A DNA stretch of 64,000 nt, taken from NCBI GenBank assembly GCA_036852015.1, contig JAANDG010000150.1, forward strand, positions 203,073-267,072, read 5' to 3'. The notes beneath the pieces were generated by a model. It was given only the letters and a program-made list of their open reading frames with translations. It was not told the origin of the DNA and searched no databases. The DNA comes from Pelodera strongyloides. Its lineage: Eukaryota > Nematoda > Chromadorea > Rhabditida > Rhabditidae. This document shows positions 13,201 through 25,200 of the stretch, one piece after another. A program made the translations under genes and the position numbers. Within the stretch, counting starts at the first letter, position 1, and each line of letters opens with the position of its first letter.

Positions 13201-16200
13201 CCACAAGTCAACTGGAAGACCATCACCTCGGGCAGCTCCGACCACCTCCCCATCATCACCGAGCTCGTCGGCTCCAAGTACATCCGAACACACCGCAACC
13301 AGACCTTCGCTAACTTTGGCAAGGCTGACTGGATTCGCTTCAAGAGACTGGTGGAAGAAAAACTCGAGGCCTACCCTATCCCTAGCTTACCCGCCCCACA
13401 AGCTGAGCCCTTCCTACGGAAGATCCTGCAATCTGCAGCCGCCAGCCTATACCTCGCGGTCGAGTACACAAAAGGGTATCGGCGCTCTCACCGGATTCTC
13501 GACTGGATGGCCCAACGCGACGCTCTCAGAGAAGACGACCCCTCCTCTCCGGACATCGCCTCGCTCAACATCAAGATCCGAAGGGCAACCGACAAAAACA
13601 AACGTGACACATGGAGACAGTTCATGGAGGAGTTTGACCCAAAACGGGACGCCAACAAGCTTTGGAAGACCATCAAAATGCTTAACGACAAGGGCAGACC
13701 TCCACCAAACTGCGCGGTCGAATTTGGCAACAATATGGTCACCGAGTCCAACAACATCGCCAACTGCTTCAACAAAGGTTTCACCCGACCCGTTGAATAC
13801 TCCACGGACAAGGGAACAGGAAAATACGCAGACACACTCAAGAACTGTACTCAAGACTTCGAAGACTTCACAACAACAGAAGTCGGAACGGCCATCAGGA
13901 GATCCAAGAAATCGCGTGCCATCGGCCCTGACGGACTCGCACCCGTCATGCTCCATCATCTGGGCAAACGAGGCATAGCAGCAGTCACCCACGTTATCAA
14001 CGACTCCCTCAGAAGCTGCAGGATACCGATGATATGGAAATCATCCATCATACTCCCCCTTCTGAAGCCAGGCAAAGAAGCAACGAACGGCTCGGGATAT
14101 CGTCCAATCTCTCTGCTATCACCCATTGCCAAAATAATGGAACGTCTCCTCCTGGAAGTCATAAGACCACACATGCCCTGCGGCTCACCAACACGGTTTC
14201 ACCTCCGGTAGATCAACCACGACTGCGCTTCACACTCTTTCCGGGACATCGCAGAAGGTTTCAACCAAAAGAAACCAGCCAGTCGCACCGTCCTCATGGC
14301 CATTGACATGGAAGGCCTTCGACAGCCTAGACATCCACAAGCTCACAGACCTGGTGCTCAAGACGGACACTCCCGACTACGCCAAGAAGTGGCTGGCCAA
14401 TATCTCAGAGGCAGAACAGCACGGGCCACCTTCAGAGAAGCCACCTCCAAAGCTGGAAAATTCGAAGCGGAGTTCCACAGGGTAGCGCTCTATCACCTAC
14501 CCTCTTCAACTTATACCTCAAGGACCTCCCGGACCACCAACACAAGGTAAGGTCATATCTTATGCCTACGACATAACCGTATGGGCCTCTGAACCCACCA
14601 TCTCGGCTGCGGCTGACCACCTTCGAGCGGCTCTTCCAGCAATTGAAGACTTCTTGAAGACGCGCAAGCTGTCCATCTCCCCTGCTAAAAGCCAACTGAT
14701 GCTCCTCACGCCATTCAGAAAGGAGTACCGGACTACCCTCAACATAACCGTTGGAAACGTCCTGGTCCCTACAGTCAACACTGCTAAGATACTGGGTGTC
14801 ACCTACGACACGATGTTCACATTCAGTCAACATGCCAGAGGAGTCGCCGCCCGCATTACCCAACGCAACAACCTGCTCAAGGCCTTAGCAGGAAGCACAT
14901 GGTGTAACCAGAAGGAAACGCTACGCCTCACCTACAAGGCCATCTCCCAAGCAGTGTATCTATGCAGCCCCAGCCTGGTCCAGCTTCGTCTCCACCTCCG
15001 CCATTGACTCGATCCAGCGTGCCCAGAATGCAGCCCTCAGAACCATCACAGGGAACCACAAAATGGCAGACATCGATCACCTCCACTCAGAGGCAAAGAT
15101 AATGCAAGTCCGCAGCCATCTGGACATGCCCTCCGCTCAATTCCTCGCTCGCTCCTCTGATCCGAGCCACGCCTGTCACGGAATCCTGCAGAAGCCCCTT
15201 CCGCCTCGCAACATGAAAGCGAGCACCGCATGGCCCATAAGAACACGGTCATGGCAGCTATCGCAGGAGCCTCCGACCCAAACTGCGCAAAGGCAGTAGC
15301 CGGCGCAGTCCACCCATAGCAGTCGCCGAGGAAAAACCCACACTCAAGCCACCCGCCATCCTGGGGGGAGACCGCCACCAGATATCCACAAAGAAGAAGC
15401 AGATCTTCCGCGAAAAGTCAGATGCACCCCCAGCCAACCCGCTCGGTCACAGCAGATTCACGAACCACTACCTCCATCGTGTTGACGACAGCGTTCCAGA
15501 CTTGCCCAGATTGTGGAAACAGCCCCCACGACGTCCACCACCTCTTCACATGCCCCGCCCACCTCACGACGCTCATTCCTACCAACCTTTGGAATAAGCC
15601 ACGGGAAGTGGCAACATTTTTAGGCCTCTTATAGCCCATCTCGCGAGGATGATCAACTACGCTGGCTGCCTCCGGCAACAACAACAACAACATGCATTTC
15701 AAAAACCGACCGGTAATTCGCTTTAAGGTCTATTCAACAATTCAACTTACGCGATACGGCCTCGAGACGTTGTTGCCGCCAACGTGGTTCCATTCACACC
15801 CCTCTTCCGTGGTTTCACCCGTTTCCCTGTCTTTTCTTCCTCGATCAAGTGAGCCGGAGCATAGACCTAGAGTTTTAAAGCGGTCCATCAAGTGGTTTGT
15901 AAACTTCACAGCTCAAACAAATAAAGCGGTCCTGGTCCATCATGTGGTTTGTAAACTTCATGGCTCAAACAAATAAAGCGTTCCAACATGTGGTTTGTAA
16001 ACTTCCCGGCTCAAACAAATAAAGCGGTCCATCATCTGGTTTGGAAACTACACGGCTCAAACAAAAAATCGTATTAGCGTGTAAAAAAAAATTAAAAATT
16101 TGCATACCAACCTTCACATTCCCTGATTTGGTGGCCATTGGTACAAAGTAGCGCCGAGAGAGAACCAACTGAAAGGGATAATAAGTAATAAGTGAGCAGC

Positions 16201-19200
16201 TTACAATATACATGTACACATCGTAGTCATAGATGAACAATTTCAGTCATAAGGCTACACTAAGAGGAACCCAAGAAGGACTTTGCAAAACATTGTTTTT
16301 TGTATCATTATCACACATAAGCATAGACAAGTTTCTAGTTGGTCCTATAATATTCTTTCTATTTATTGCACCAAATTTGTCTATGTTTCAATAAACCATT
16401 ATATGCAAACTGAGTATATTGTTCGACAATTGGTACTGGACGAGTAAGAGTCGCTTGAAAGAATAACAATTGGTGAAAGAAAATCACAATAAAATGAAAG
16501 TAGAAACTAGAAATTGACGTAAACGTATTACGTAAGCATTTGTTGAAAACACCCCAGGTAGTAAATTATAGCAATTAAATGAGACTACAAACTACATTCT
16601 CTAAAACATAAAATAAACCAAAAAAACATACACTCATTCCTTCCAAAGGTTTGATCATCGTTTTCGATCGATGGACGAGGATTGCCATTGCAAGATCGGC
16701 AAGTACCCATAGTTTCTGGAATATACCATTTAATATAATAGTAAAAATATTAATTATCCTGCTTTGCCCGATCGTTAAAACCGTATTGTATCTACTTTGG
16801 GAAATTTGCGTATGATATATATGGGAAATGTGTATCATACGCATAGTTCCCCAAGTAGGTACAATACCTATCTTAGTGCTTGCGTGCATCAACTACGAAA
16901 AGTAATTAGCGGTGTCAAATTTAAAACTTATAAGTGTTTATATTCTAAGTCTATATGTTCGTTTTCATCAGGAGATACACACCTTATTAATGACTCTACT
17001 TTATAAAACATAACAAGCGCCATAACCATTTGACCATAACCATCATAAGGAGACACCCACCTTATTAATGACTTTACTTAATAAAACATGGTTCGATCCC
17101 GGGCCGGAACCCCCTCACCCCACCAAAGGTGTAAAAGTTGGTAGCCCTTTCCCGAGCAGGCCACCAACCAGTATGTCCAGCTGGAAGGTTCACTTTATCA
17201 CGTTTTACTTTTAATAAAACATAACAAGCGCGCCATAACCATTTTCCCAAAGCCCAGAAACAACAAACCCCAGAAACAAAGAACAAGGTCTAAATATTGT
17301 GCGAAAACGCTAGGCTATAAATAAATACAAAGTTTTGAAATACATTTGCATACAAACCTTGCTGGCTTCAATCTTCTCCGCCTTTGAGGCGCTTTCCGGT
17401 GCAAACGCATCCGCACTGTTCTTTACCATCTGCAACAACAAAAACACATCATATTGCTAAGATTAACCAGTCAACCCACCAAGGTGACTATCTACATTTT
17501 GCACAATTAATAAACAGACGATTGAACTGAACTGAACTTCTGTGCACTATTCTTTACCATCTATAACGAACCTTTTCTGAGATTCATCGATCAAATATCA
17601 ATCACTACCTGTACTGTTCTTTAGAAGAAGAAATAAACTAATAAACCTTCATATTCAATTATCTTACGTTTGTGACATTAACATTAACTAGCCGACTGAA
17701 CTAAAACGAAAGAAGTTGGCCGCCACGCCACTTCCAATTTACGTAATGAATGCCACTATGATTGAGATCATCTGAAGAGCGTGTATCCGTGCATACGATA
17801 TACGATATCGAACTCCCCTTAGTAACATACAGCACAGCGGAAAAAATATGTTAAACCCAAAACATACCTGAAGAATCGAGTAGACCATGTCCAAGCTGTA
17901 CACCTCCTTCTTGGCGATGAAGATATTCAAAACGAAGGCAAGGCATCTGGATTATGAATAAATGTTCCAATTTAATCGTATGCAATAAACACCGTGACAA
18001 TTGAATAAGGATAAGAATTTGGCTTTATATTTTTATTCCTATACATTGAGAATCCCAAAGACTCAGCATGTGTCGATTGTCTAACTAAAGAAAACCGTAA
18101 GTTAATGAGTAAATAAATAAGTAAATAAATAATGAACAAAAACCCACATTTTCATATCACTGAGCACGTCGTCATCTTCCAGAGCCTCCGGTGACGATAA
18201 TTGGGGTTGATGTGCGAGAAAGTGAATGGCATAGGCAATACACAACTCGGGTTGGTAGTAGGACATCATCTCTATAAATGAGAGATTCATCAATATTCAC
18301 CACTACGATTCCCGCGGGGAAATATTCCCCGGGGACAGAAAATAGCAAACTAATGACACGGTAAAGCATAAAGCACAATATAAGAACATACATAAAAGCC
18401 CCCAACAGTGGAACAGTACTGCTGACTTACACTACCACCCCCCCCCCCCTCCACCACCATCGTATGCGGATAACACCTATAAGAAAAACTGGAACAACAA
18501 CAAAAAAAACCTTACTCTGGTCCACTTTCTGTTGCTTGATGAACAAATGTCGCCGGTGCAAGACCTGCTCCAAATTGGTAAGCGCCAGCTTACAGTACCT
18601 AAAAACAAACTTCAACGTTCAGTTTTGGGTCCTTTAATGTACAAAAAGGCAAATGACAGGAAAATAAAGCAACATAGAGAGTTCAACGTTTGCTTATGAT
18701 GTTCAGTAATTGATAGAAAGCGTTTTATCAGCACGTCAAAAGGTCTTCCGCGTAGGTCTCTGAGTATCAGCGATGCACCAATAACCATTCTATAGAGACT
18801 TCAGACTTTCATAACGGAGAATGTCAAAATTTAAATAAACACAATTTGCTTACACTTGCTTGGCAAAGTCCTCTTCGTGAAGAAGCGGCGCCACGGCCAA
18901 CATCCCACAGTACTCAACGCCTACTCGTATCAAATGAAGAGCCTAAATTTTGATATTTTTTATTTTTCGAAGTTCCGAATTTTTGAGATATGTCAGCGAT
19001 TAAGTTGACAAATTTTAAGAATATTCTTTTAAACGCTTTCCGAGGTTGAAATTTTTTTTAAACATGCAGAATATTCTTCAACAGCACCAAAAGAGGCAAT
19101 ATAATTAAATGCAATGGCGAATAACAAAATACAAATATACTTACTGCCGCAAATACTACCAACAATTTCCCAGCTAATCAACTATTCACCATTCACAAAA

Positions 19201-22200
19201 AAAACGTAAAAAAACGCAAGTAAAAAGTATGGAGTAACCTACCTTCCGCAAGCGTCGCATGAAATATGTCCGGACGCAATCAACATCATCCTGCAATGGC
19301 AAGAAATATAAACCATGATAATGATTTACCCCTACCCCAGTCAGTAATCAAATCGGCCCAACTAATCAGTCCAACGTCCAACTAGCCGGTAATCAGCAAT
19401 CAGCCGGTAATCTAATCAGTCCATGAAAGAAACAAATACTGTAGTTCCACTAACAATGGTATAAACTGATTAAAGAACCAAAACACTGTAGTACGTACCA
19501 CTAACAACGATATAAACTGATTACACATGAGATGAGATGTACTACTTGGAGAACACATTTTGGTATTGATTAATAAAAAAGACGTCTTTAGGACAGGACG
19601 AAAATCAATATGTTTTACACAAAATGGAAATACTTCCCAAGTGCAGTTTGACCGTTTGACCAGGTGTATAGTGTTCAGCAAGTAATCAACGAGCAATACT
19701 AGCCAAGCTGTCAACGTGGACAACTATGAAACCAAAAAAAGAGACATTAGGGGCACACACATACACTTTTAATTGCAATATTCAAAATACTGACCAGGAG
19801 CAGTTTTGTCAAAGTGTGCACTTGCTCCGCGGAGATCTTTTGCGCGTAGCGCGGTATATAAGATAACCGGAGCAGACATTTCCCGCCAACTGCTCTCATC
19901 CACGCACGTTCGCATTCACTGAAAGAAACATATCAAACAAATAAGCCAAGTTGAAAAAAAATCCACTCAGGACAATAAACTTAATCGGATGCACAACTTT
20001 TAGCTCATTTAATCTCAAGCAAATAAATAAATAAAAAAAAGACGGGGAATCACTCTGAACCTGACCCGCATGGTGCACCGCAGACTTTCCCGCATGGTGC
20101 GGGTTTACAGGTCCGCACTATGCGGGAAAGTCTGCGGTGCACCGTGCGGATATGTCTGCGGGGGGAAAAAATTCGAAAAATAATTTAATGCTTGTTTATT
20201 GTGTAATTTAGTATATTACATATTATGTGCCATGTAGAACACTTCACATAACATATATTCTATGAATAAAGCCTCATAAGACATAAGCACATGGGTGGAA
20301 TTGAACCCTGACCACTCATCTGTAGTCAGCGCCTTCAACCACTCAGCCATAACCGCACATGTGGCAAAAGGATGGAAAGGCGGAGACGTCTCTCGGCTGG
20401 CAGTCATTTGGACTATGTCCTAAGCGTTTTAAGGAGGCAACTTTTTTGCGTGGCGGGTTTGTCTGCAGGAAACCATGCGGGTATGTCTGCGGGAAAGTCT
20501 GCGGATATGTCTGCGGGAAAGTCTGCGCCTCGCGGTTATGTCTGCGGGAAAGTCTGCCGCATGGTTGGGCGAACAAAAGTGTCGCAATGTGTAATTTCAG
20601 CGAGTTTCCGCATGATGGCAGAGTATGCGGGAAAGTATGCGGGAAAGCCTGCAGCTCTGCGGGAAAGTCTGCGCGCACGCCACACCATGCGGGAAAGTAT
20701 GCATGCACGCCCAAAACGTGCGGGAAAGTATGCGCCGCACTATGCGCCCCAGAACGTAGCATTTAATATAGCCACAAGAACAGCTAACAAAGAAATGTAT
20801 CAAAGAAAGGTATAGAAATTCACGCAAAATAACGATGTGTTTCGTGGTTTACATATACTAAAGGCAACCAAAGAACTACAATGAGAGCCTAATGCACGGA
20901 AATCGAATATGGTACACTAAGCATAAAATAGCTATACAATATATTATTAAAATATCAATATATTAACAAGAATATAAACTTTATTGGAAAACAATATATT
21001 AACAACTAAGAAACATGAATACCAACACGTACCTGGTCTCATTCGAGTGTATATCTCCTCCCGATTCGACTAGGGATGAAAATAGACTAATAGCCCTTTC
21101 CAGTAGCACATTGTCACGTTGGTCGCCCTTGACAAAGCACAGGAATCGCATCAAAAACTGAAATTAACAATAAGCATTAAAGTGGTATAACAGCCGGCCT
21201 TGGAAATAATGTTGACTTACTGCAACGTGCAACTGCAAAAAAGGAGAAATGTAATAAACGAGAACATAACAAGTAAACATCTAAAACTCGTTGTACACTA
21301 TTCACGAACACGATCATAAGGGTTTCTACCTACAATAATTTTAAACTAATGACAAACGCTAGTACCAAACCAAAATCAATAAATACCGAAAAAAGGATAA
21401 TTTGAATAATTTCCCTACCTTCAAACCGTAAACCTTAGCTCTGATCAACCGCGGAGCCGTATCGTAGTCTAAACTCTTAACGGCTTCAAGCATAACAGGT
21501 TCATCGTCGCCTCGCGCGTCGCTCAGGATGATCTAAACAGACCGAATAACGTATACGTGACTTGCAAAATTAACTAAGACTAAACGCCGAGCAAAGAACC
21601 TCCATAAACGTTATATTTTTAAACTTAAACTATTTACTGAAATCAATTTTTAGTTTTCAATTTTCAAGTTTTCACAAAAATCGCCGTACTCAGTCTGCAA
21701 GACAACAGTCTGCAAGGGACTATGTAAAATACACTACACATGAAAATGACGTATAAATGCATTGCACAAATCAAAAACTCTGTAATTACCCCCGAAAAAC
21801 CAATCGAGTTACGCCGGAACGTAGGTAAGGAAAAGTTAGCAAGGAAAACACATACCTTGGGCACGACAATTTCAGAAATTGCATTCCTTAATTTCTCTCT
21901 CCCCTCCTCAGGGAACGCATTCACTGTATGGCACAATGCTTGTAGGGAGGTGACAAGGAACGGATCTTCGAGGTCAAGATGGAGTAGAGAATCCTGAAAG
22001 GTGAAATAAATAAAGAAACACTAAACAAACAAACAAACACCAAACAAACAAACAAACACCAAACAAACAAACAAACAACCAAACAAACAAACAAAAATCA
22101 GACTGAAATGCCACTTTCAATTTATAATACCTCAGCCAACTTCAAAATGCGCTCCTTGGATTTCTCTCTTCCCAGGGCCATGCAAATCACTCTCACGGCT

Positions 22201-25200
22201 CGTTTCGCGGCTCTTCCGCTACCCTCGCGGGCAAGATGGTCACAGATGTTCATTGCTCTGAAATATGCATTTAAAGGGGCAAGCTCCTCACGCGTGCCGG
22301 GATACACTCAAATACATAAACTGGAAAGAGCCTCCGGACACTATCAAACGTCATCGTCATCAAGAGGTATGAAAAGAATCTCTACGTAGAATAAACAAAT
22401 AAGCTCAGAATTAAAGTAGTACCAATTGTTGCGCACGAACACTTAATATCTAACCCATCCATGTAACCGATATGGATATATTACTTAAGTATGTCTCATT
22501 CGGTACACAAACGACTGCAAATGACAATGATAGCAATTGATATATTCATACCAAAAATACAACAAAACAAATATCCGAACGTACAAAAAAAAACTTACTG
22601 CTCTACCCATGGTTCTTCCTTCACCTTCACAGACTTCTGTTCGAAAATGTAGTACAACATTTGGAGTGCTGCCTCGGCTGCGAAAGGTTTTATTATGTAA
22701 AAGCATAGCTCAAAAAAACCTATTGACTCTCCCTCGACCATTACGGCAACGATGAGAAAGAGCCGTGAGATCTAAGCTTCTGTTTACACAATAAGCACGC
22801 CTTTTCATTATTTGCATGTTTCATGTAATCAATGAAATCAACTCTCATTACAAACGCAACAAATCATGTAAAAATAGATTTAGATAGATCGCATTACGTG
22901 ACGACTAACCAACGGACGGATGTGCCGCAATTCTTCCCATTTCACAAATGAGCTGAGCAACTCGCGAATCAGCAAAGCAGTGTGAATAGTGCTCGCCGTA
23001 AATCTAAATAAACAATGAAGAAACGTGAAAGTAAAAAGATTTCAGATTAAAAAGAAGCATAAGTCAAAGTCCCATCATGGAGCCAAAAATTATATGAAAT
23101 TATTTTGCATGAAGATATGGTAATCAATTAGGAGATTGTTGCTGAGGCACACCGGAAACCAGAATAAGTACAAAACTAAAAATAACGATAATATAATCAG
23201 AATAAAAAGATACCCTCCAGACTTGAAGAACCTTGCCCAATTGTTCGATATTTGCTCCGTTGCTGATCACTTCTCGCTTCACACGTTTGACGACTTCCTC
23301 GGTCAACGCCTGAATAAAAAAAATAGAATCTAAAACAAAACCAACAAGACGATACCACGAAAGTGGATAAGTGGCGAACCCCCTAAGCTACATTACATTG
23401 CCTCAAAAGCGTAGTTTGCACTGTTTGCAGTTACAAACTCAAGAGCAAAAAATTAGACGGTACAACTGAACACTGTATGTTCACTAACTAAGTAGATTGC
23501 GTCAAAATTTAGAATATATCAACACGTCACAAATCTGACAAAACAAAAATCCCTACAAAGAAGAAAATCTACTCACAATCGCCGCCTGCGTATCCATTTG
23601 CAATGGCATGGCACGTTCCAGCACAGATCTCACGTATTCGAGCGAATCAGATGCAAACGCTTTCTGGTCGCCTTTCTTCTCCATTGCTCGCCGCAGGAAC
23701 TCTTTCTGTAAGTAGCTAATACACATAAAAACAATTGCAAACAGAAATTACAAGACTTAGGTTTAGCCTTGCTGTAATGCGTTATAAGGTTCAAATGAAG
23801 GGTTCAAAAATAACAAAAATAATTGCAAAATAATAATGCAAGTTCCACTGATGGTAAGAACTGTCTAATTTTTGAACGTATACAATTAAATTAAAATGAT
23901 TCAAAGGCAACAAAAATGTAAACTAACCATGTTAGCTTCGACCTTCTCGCAAGTAAACTTGGCTCCAACATTGTATTCGATCAATTCAAACATCTTTTGC
24001 TCTTTGGACACGGCATTTGTAAACGATTGCATCGCGGTCATAACCTAAAGAAGTACAATGAAATCCAACATAACAGTATACTTGTAAGTAAAATATACTT
24101 ACTGGGACAATACGTATGATAATATATTACTATCATCATTATTTTCTCTTTCGGTTGCAGTCATTAAGAAAAGGTCTTACTATATCTATATGATGATCAA
24201 AAAGACAGACAAAGAGAACCCTGGATAGCCTGCCTGGATTGCAGGATCGCATTGTTTAATTGTTTAAATTGTTTTACTATACATATATTGATTACCACGA
24301 CGTAAGTCTAAAAGATGGACTACAATGAATTAATAACAAATAACATTAATGACACAAAGAACAATAACACAATATTCATCTTAATAACAAAAATAATACC
24401 AAGCGAAAAACTACCTTGTGTGATTCCGGTTGTCTGGCAGCTATCCTTTCAATCCTCTTCATAATTTCGGCTTTAACAAAGCTCTAAACATTCACAGATA
24501 ACGTCACGGTCACAATTCATAATCTGCAGATCTTATTTAAACGATTTAAACAAGATTCAAGACACATATCAGGTCATAAAATCCAGTCGGATGAATACCT
24601 TACTAGTGTAGTAAAGTGCCGTAAGTTGCAATTTTACAAACAATGGCTAAATATGAGGAGAGTCAACCTGCTTACATAAAGTAAACTAAATAAATAAATG
24701 AACCAACCTCTGATACAGCTGCCCCATCACTGGTCAGCTTGGAGGCAAGATCGAGAATGTCGAGGAGTGATCGTCTGACTTGATCTTGACGGTCCACCAA
24801 TTGGGTGAGGGCACTGAAAACGAACAATACTGTAGTAAGTTGCATTTCTGCAAAATACGGCAACTCAACTGATATTCCGCTAATCGACTCAATCGACTGC
24901 ACAATTCGGCCCATTTGTTAAACTAGCATAAAAAAGCAATGAAATACATAAACTATTGACAGCCAATATTTTTTAAACAAATTCGGAGGTCATTTATTTT
25001 ACATATATACTAAAGGTAAAACAACGAATAAACGAATAAAACACTCGAATCCACCAAATTTTCATTAGCAACAGTAAATACATCAACGAATTTCTGAATA
25101 ATAAACAACAATAAAATTTGACTTACGCAGCTTCAACTGGACTGAGCGTTGTGAAAACGTCAACGAGAACTTTCATCCGTTTTTCCGGTGGCAGGACAAA

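Larger units (their letters stand above)
12081..15691 (+). mobile_element. Non-LTR retrotransposon (Jockey/CR1-like, APE endonuclease), degenerate
   Basis: About 3.6 kb flanked by a 13-bp direct repeat ATGCATTTCAAAA (12068-12080 and 15692-15704), a typical target-primed duplication. Order: 2A-like motif, PHD/RING-like zinc finger, AP endonuclease, reverse transcriptase, C-terminal zinc knuckle, (CAA)n tail at 15674-15691. The coding part is spread over all three frames with several indels, so the copy is inactive as read. It is antisense to PDS5 and lies in the intron between exons 38 and 39. Clade assignment is by motif recognition only; a tree of the RT would settle it. Confidence 0.93.
7286..15866 (-). 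other. pds-5: PDS5 exons 38-48 (disordered nuclear tail, AT-hooks, RG repeats)
   Basis: Exons in coding order: 15751-15866, 11595-11692, 11178-11281, 10703-10786, 10476-10559, 9987-10066, 9343-9585, 8822-8938, 8518-8592, 8098-8271, 7286-7349. They encode about 412 residues rich in Lys, Glu, Ser and Pro. An AT-hook core RGRGRP opens exon 44, acidic runs are encoded by exons 39, 40 and 45, and RGRGGKRGRGRGR (exon 46) plus a final RGRG-rich segment (exon 48) resemble DNA- or RNA-binding tails. Exon 38 sits only 25 bp from the foldback that received the non-LTR insertion. Confidence 0.9.
16112..19918 (-). other. pds-5: PDS5 exons 29-37 (C-terminal HEAT repeats)
   Basis: Exons in coding order: 19795-19918, 19243-19290, 18854-18942, 18516-18598, 18148-18271, 17868-17946, 17358-17429, 16632-16715, 16112-16168. 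YQPELCIAYAIHFLAHQP followed by LSDMKICLAFVLNIFIAKK corresponds to the conserved end of the HEAT domain. The exon 31 donor must be GTAAGC at 18853 downward rather than GTGTAA two bases earlier, and the exon 33 donor is GTGGGT; other choices give stops. Confidence 0.92.

Noticed and set aside
17075..17180. Possible tRNA (GGTTCGATCCC)
   Set aside because: Only a B-box-like word is present; no A box at suitable distance and no cloverleaf.
20343..20827. ORFs of 135-147 codons
   Set aside because: They cross the GC-rich minisatellite in several frames and lack any recognisable domain.
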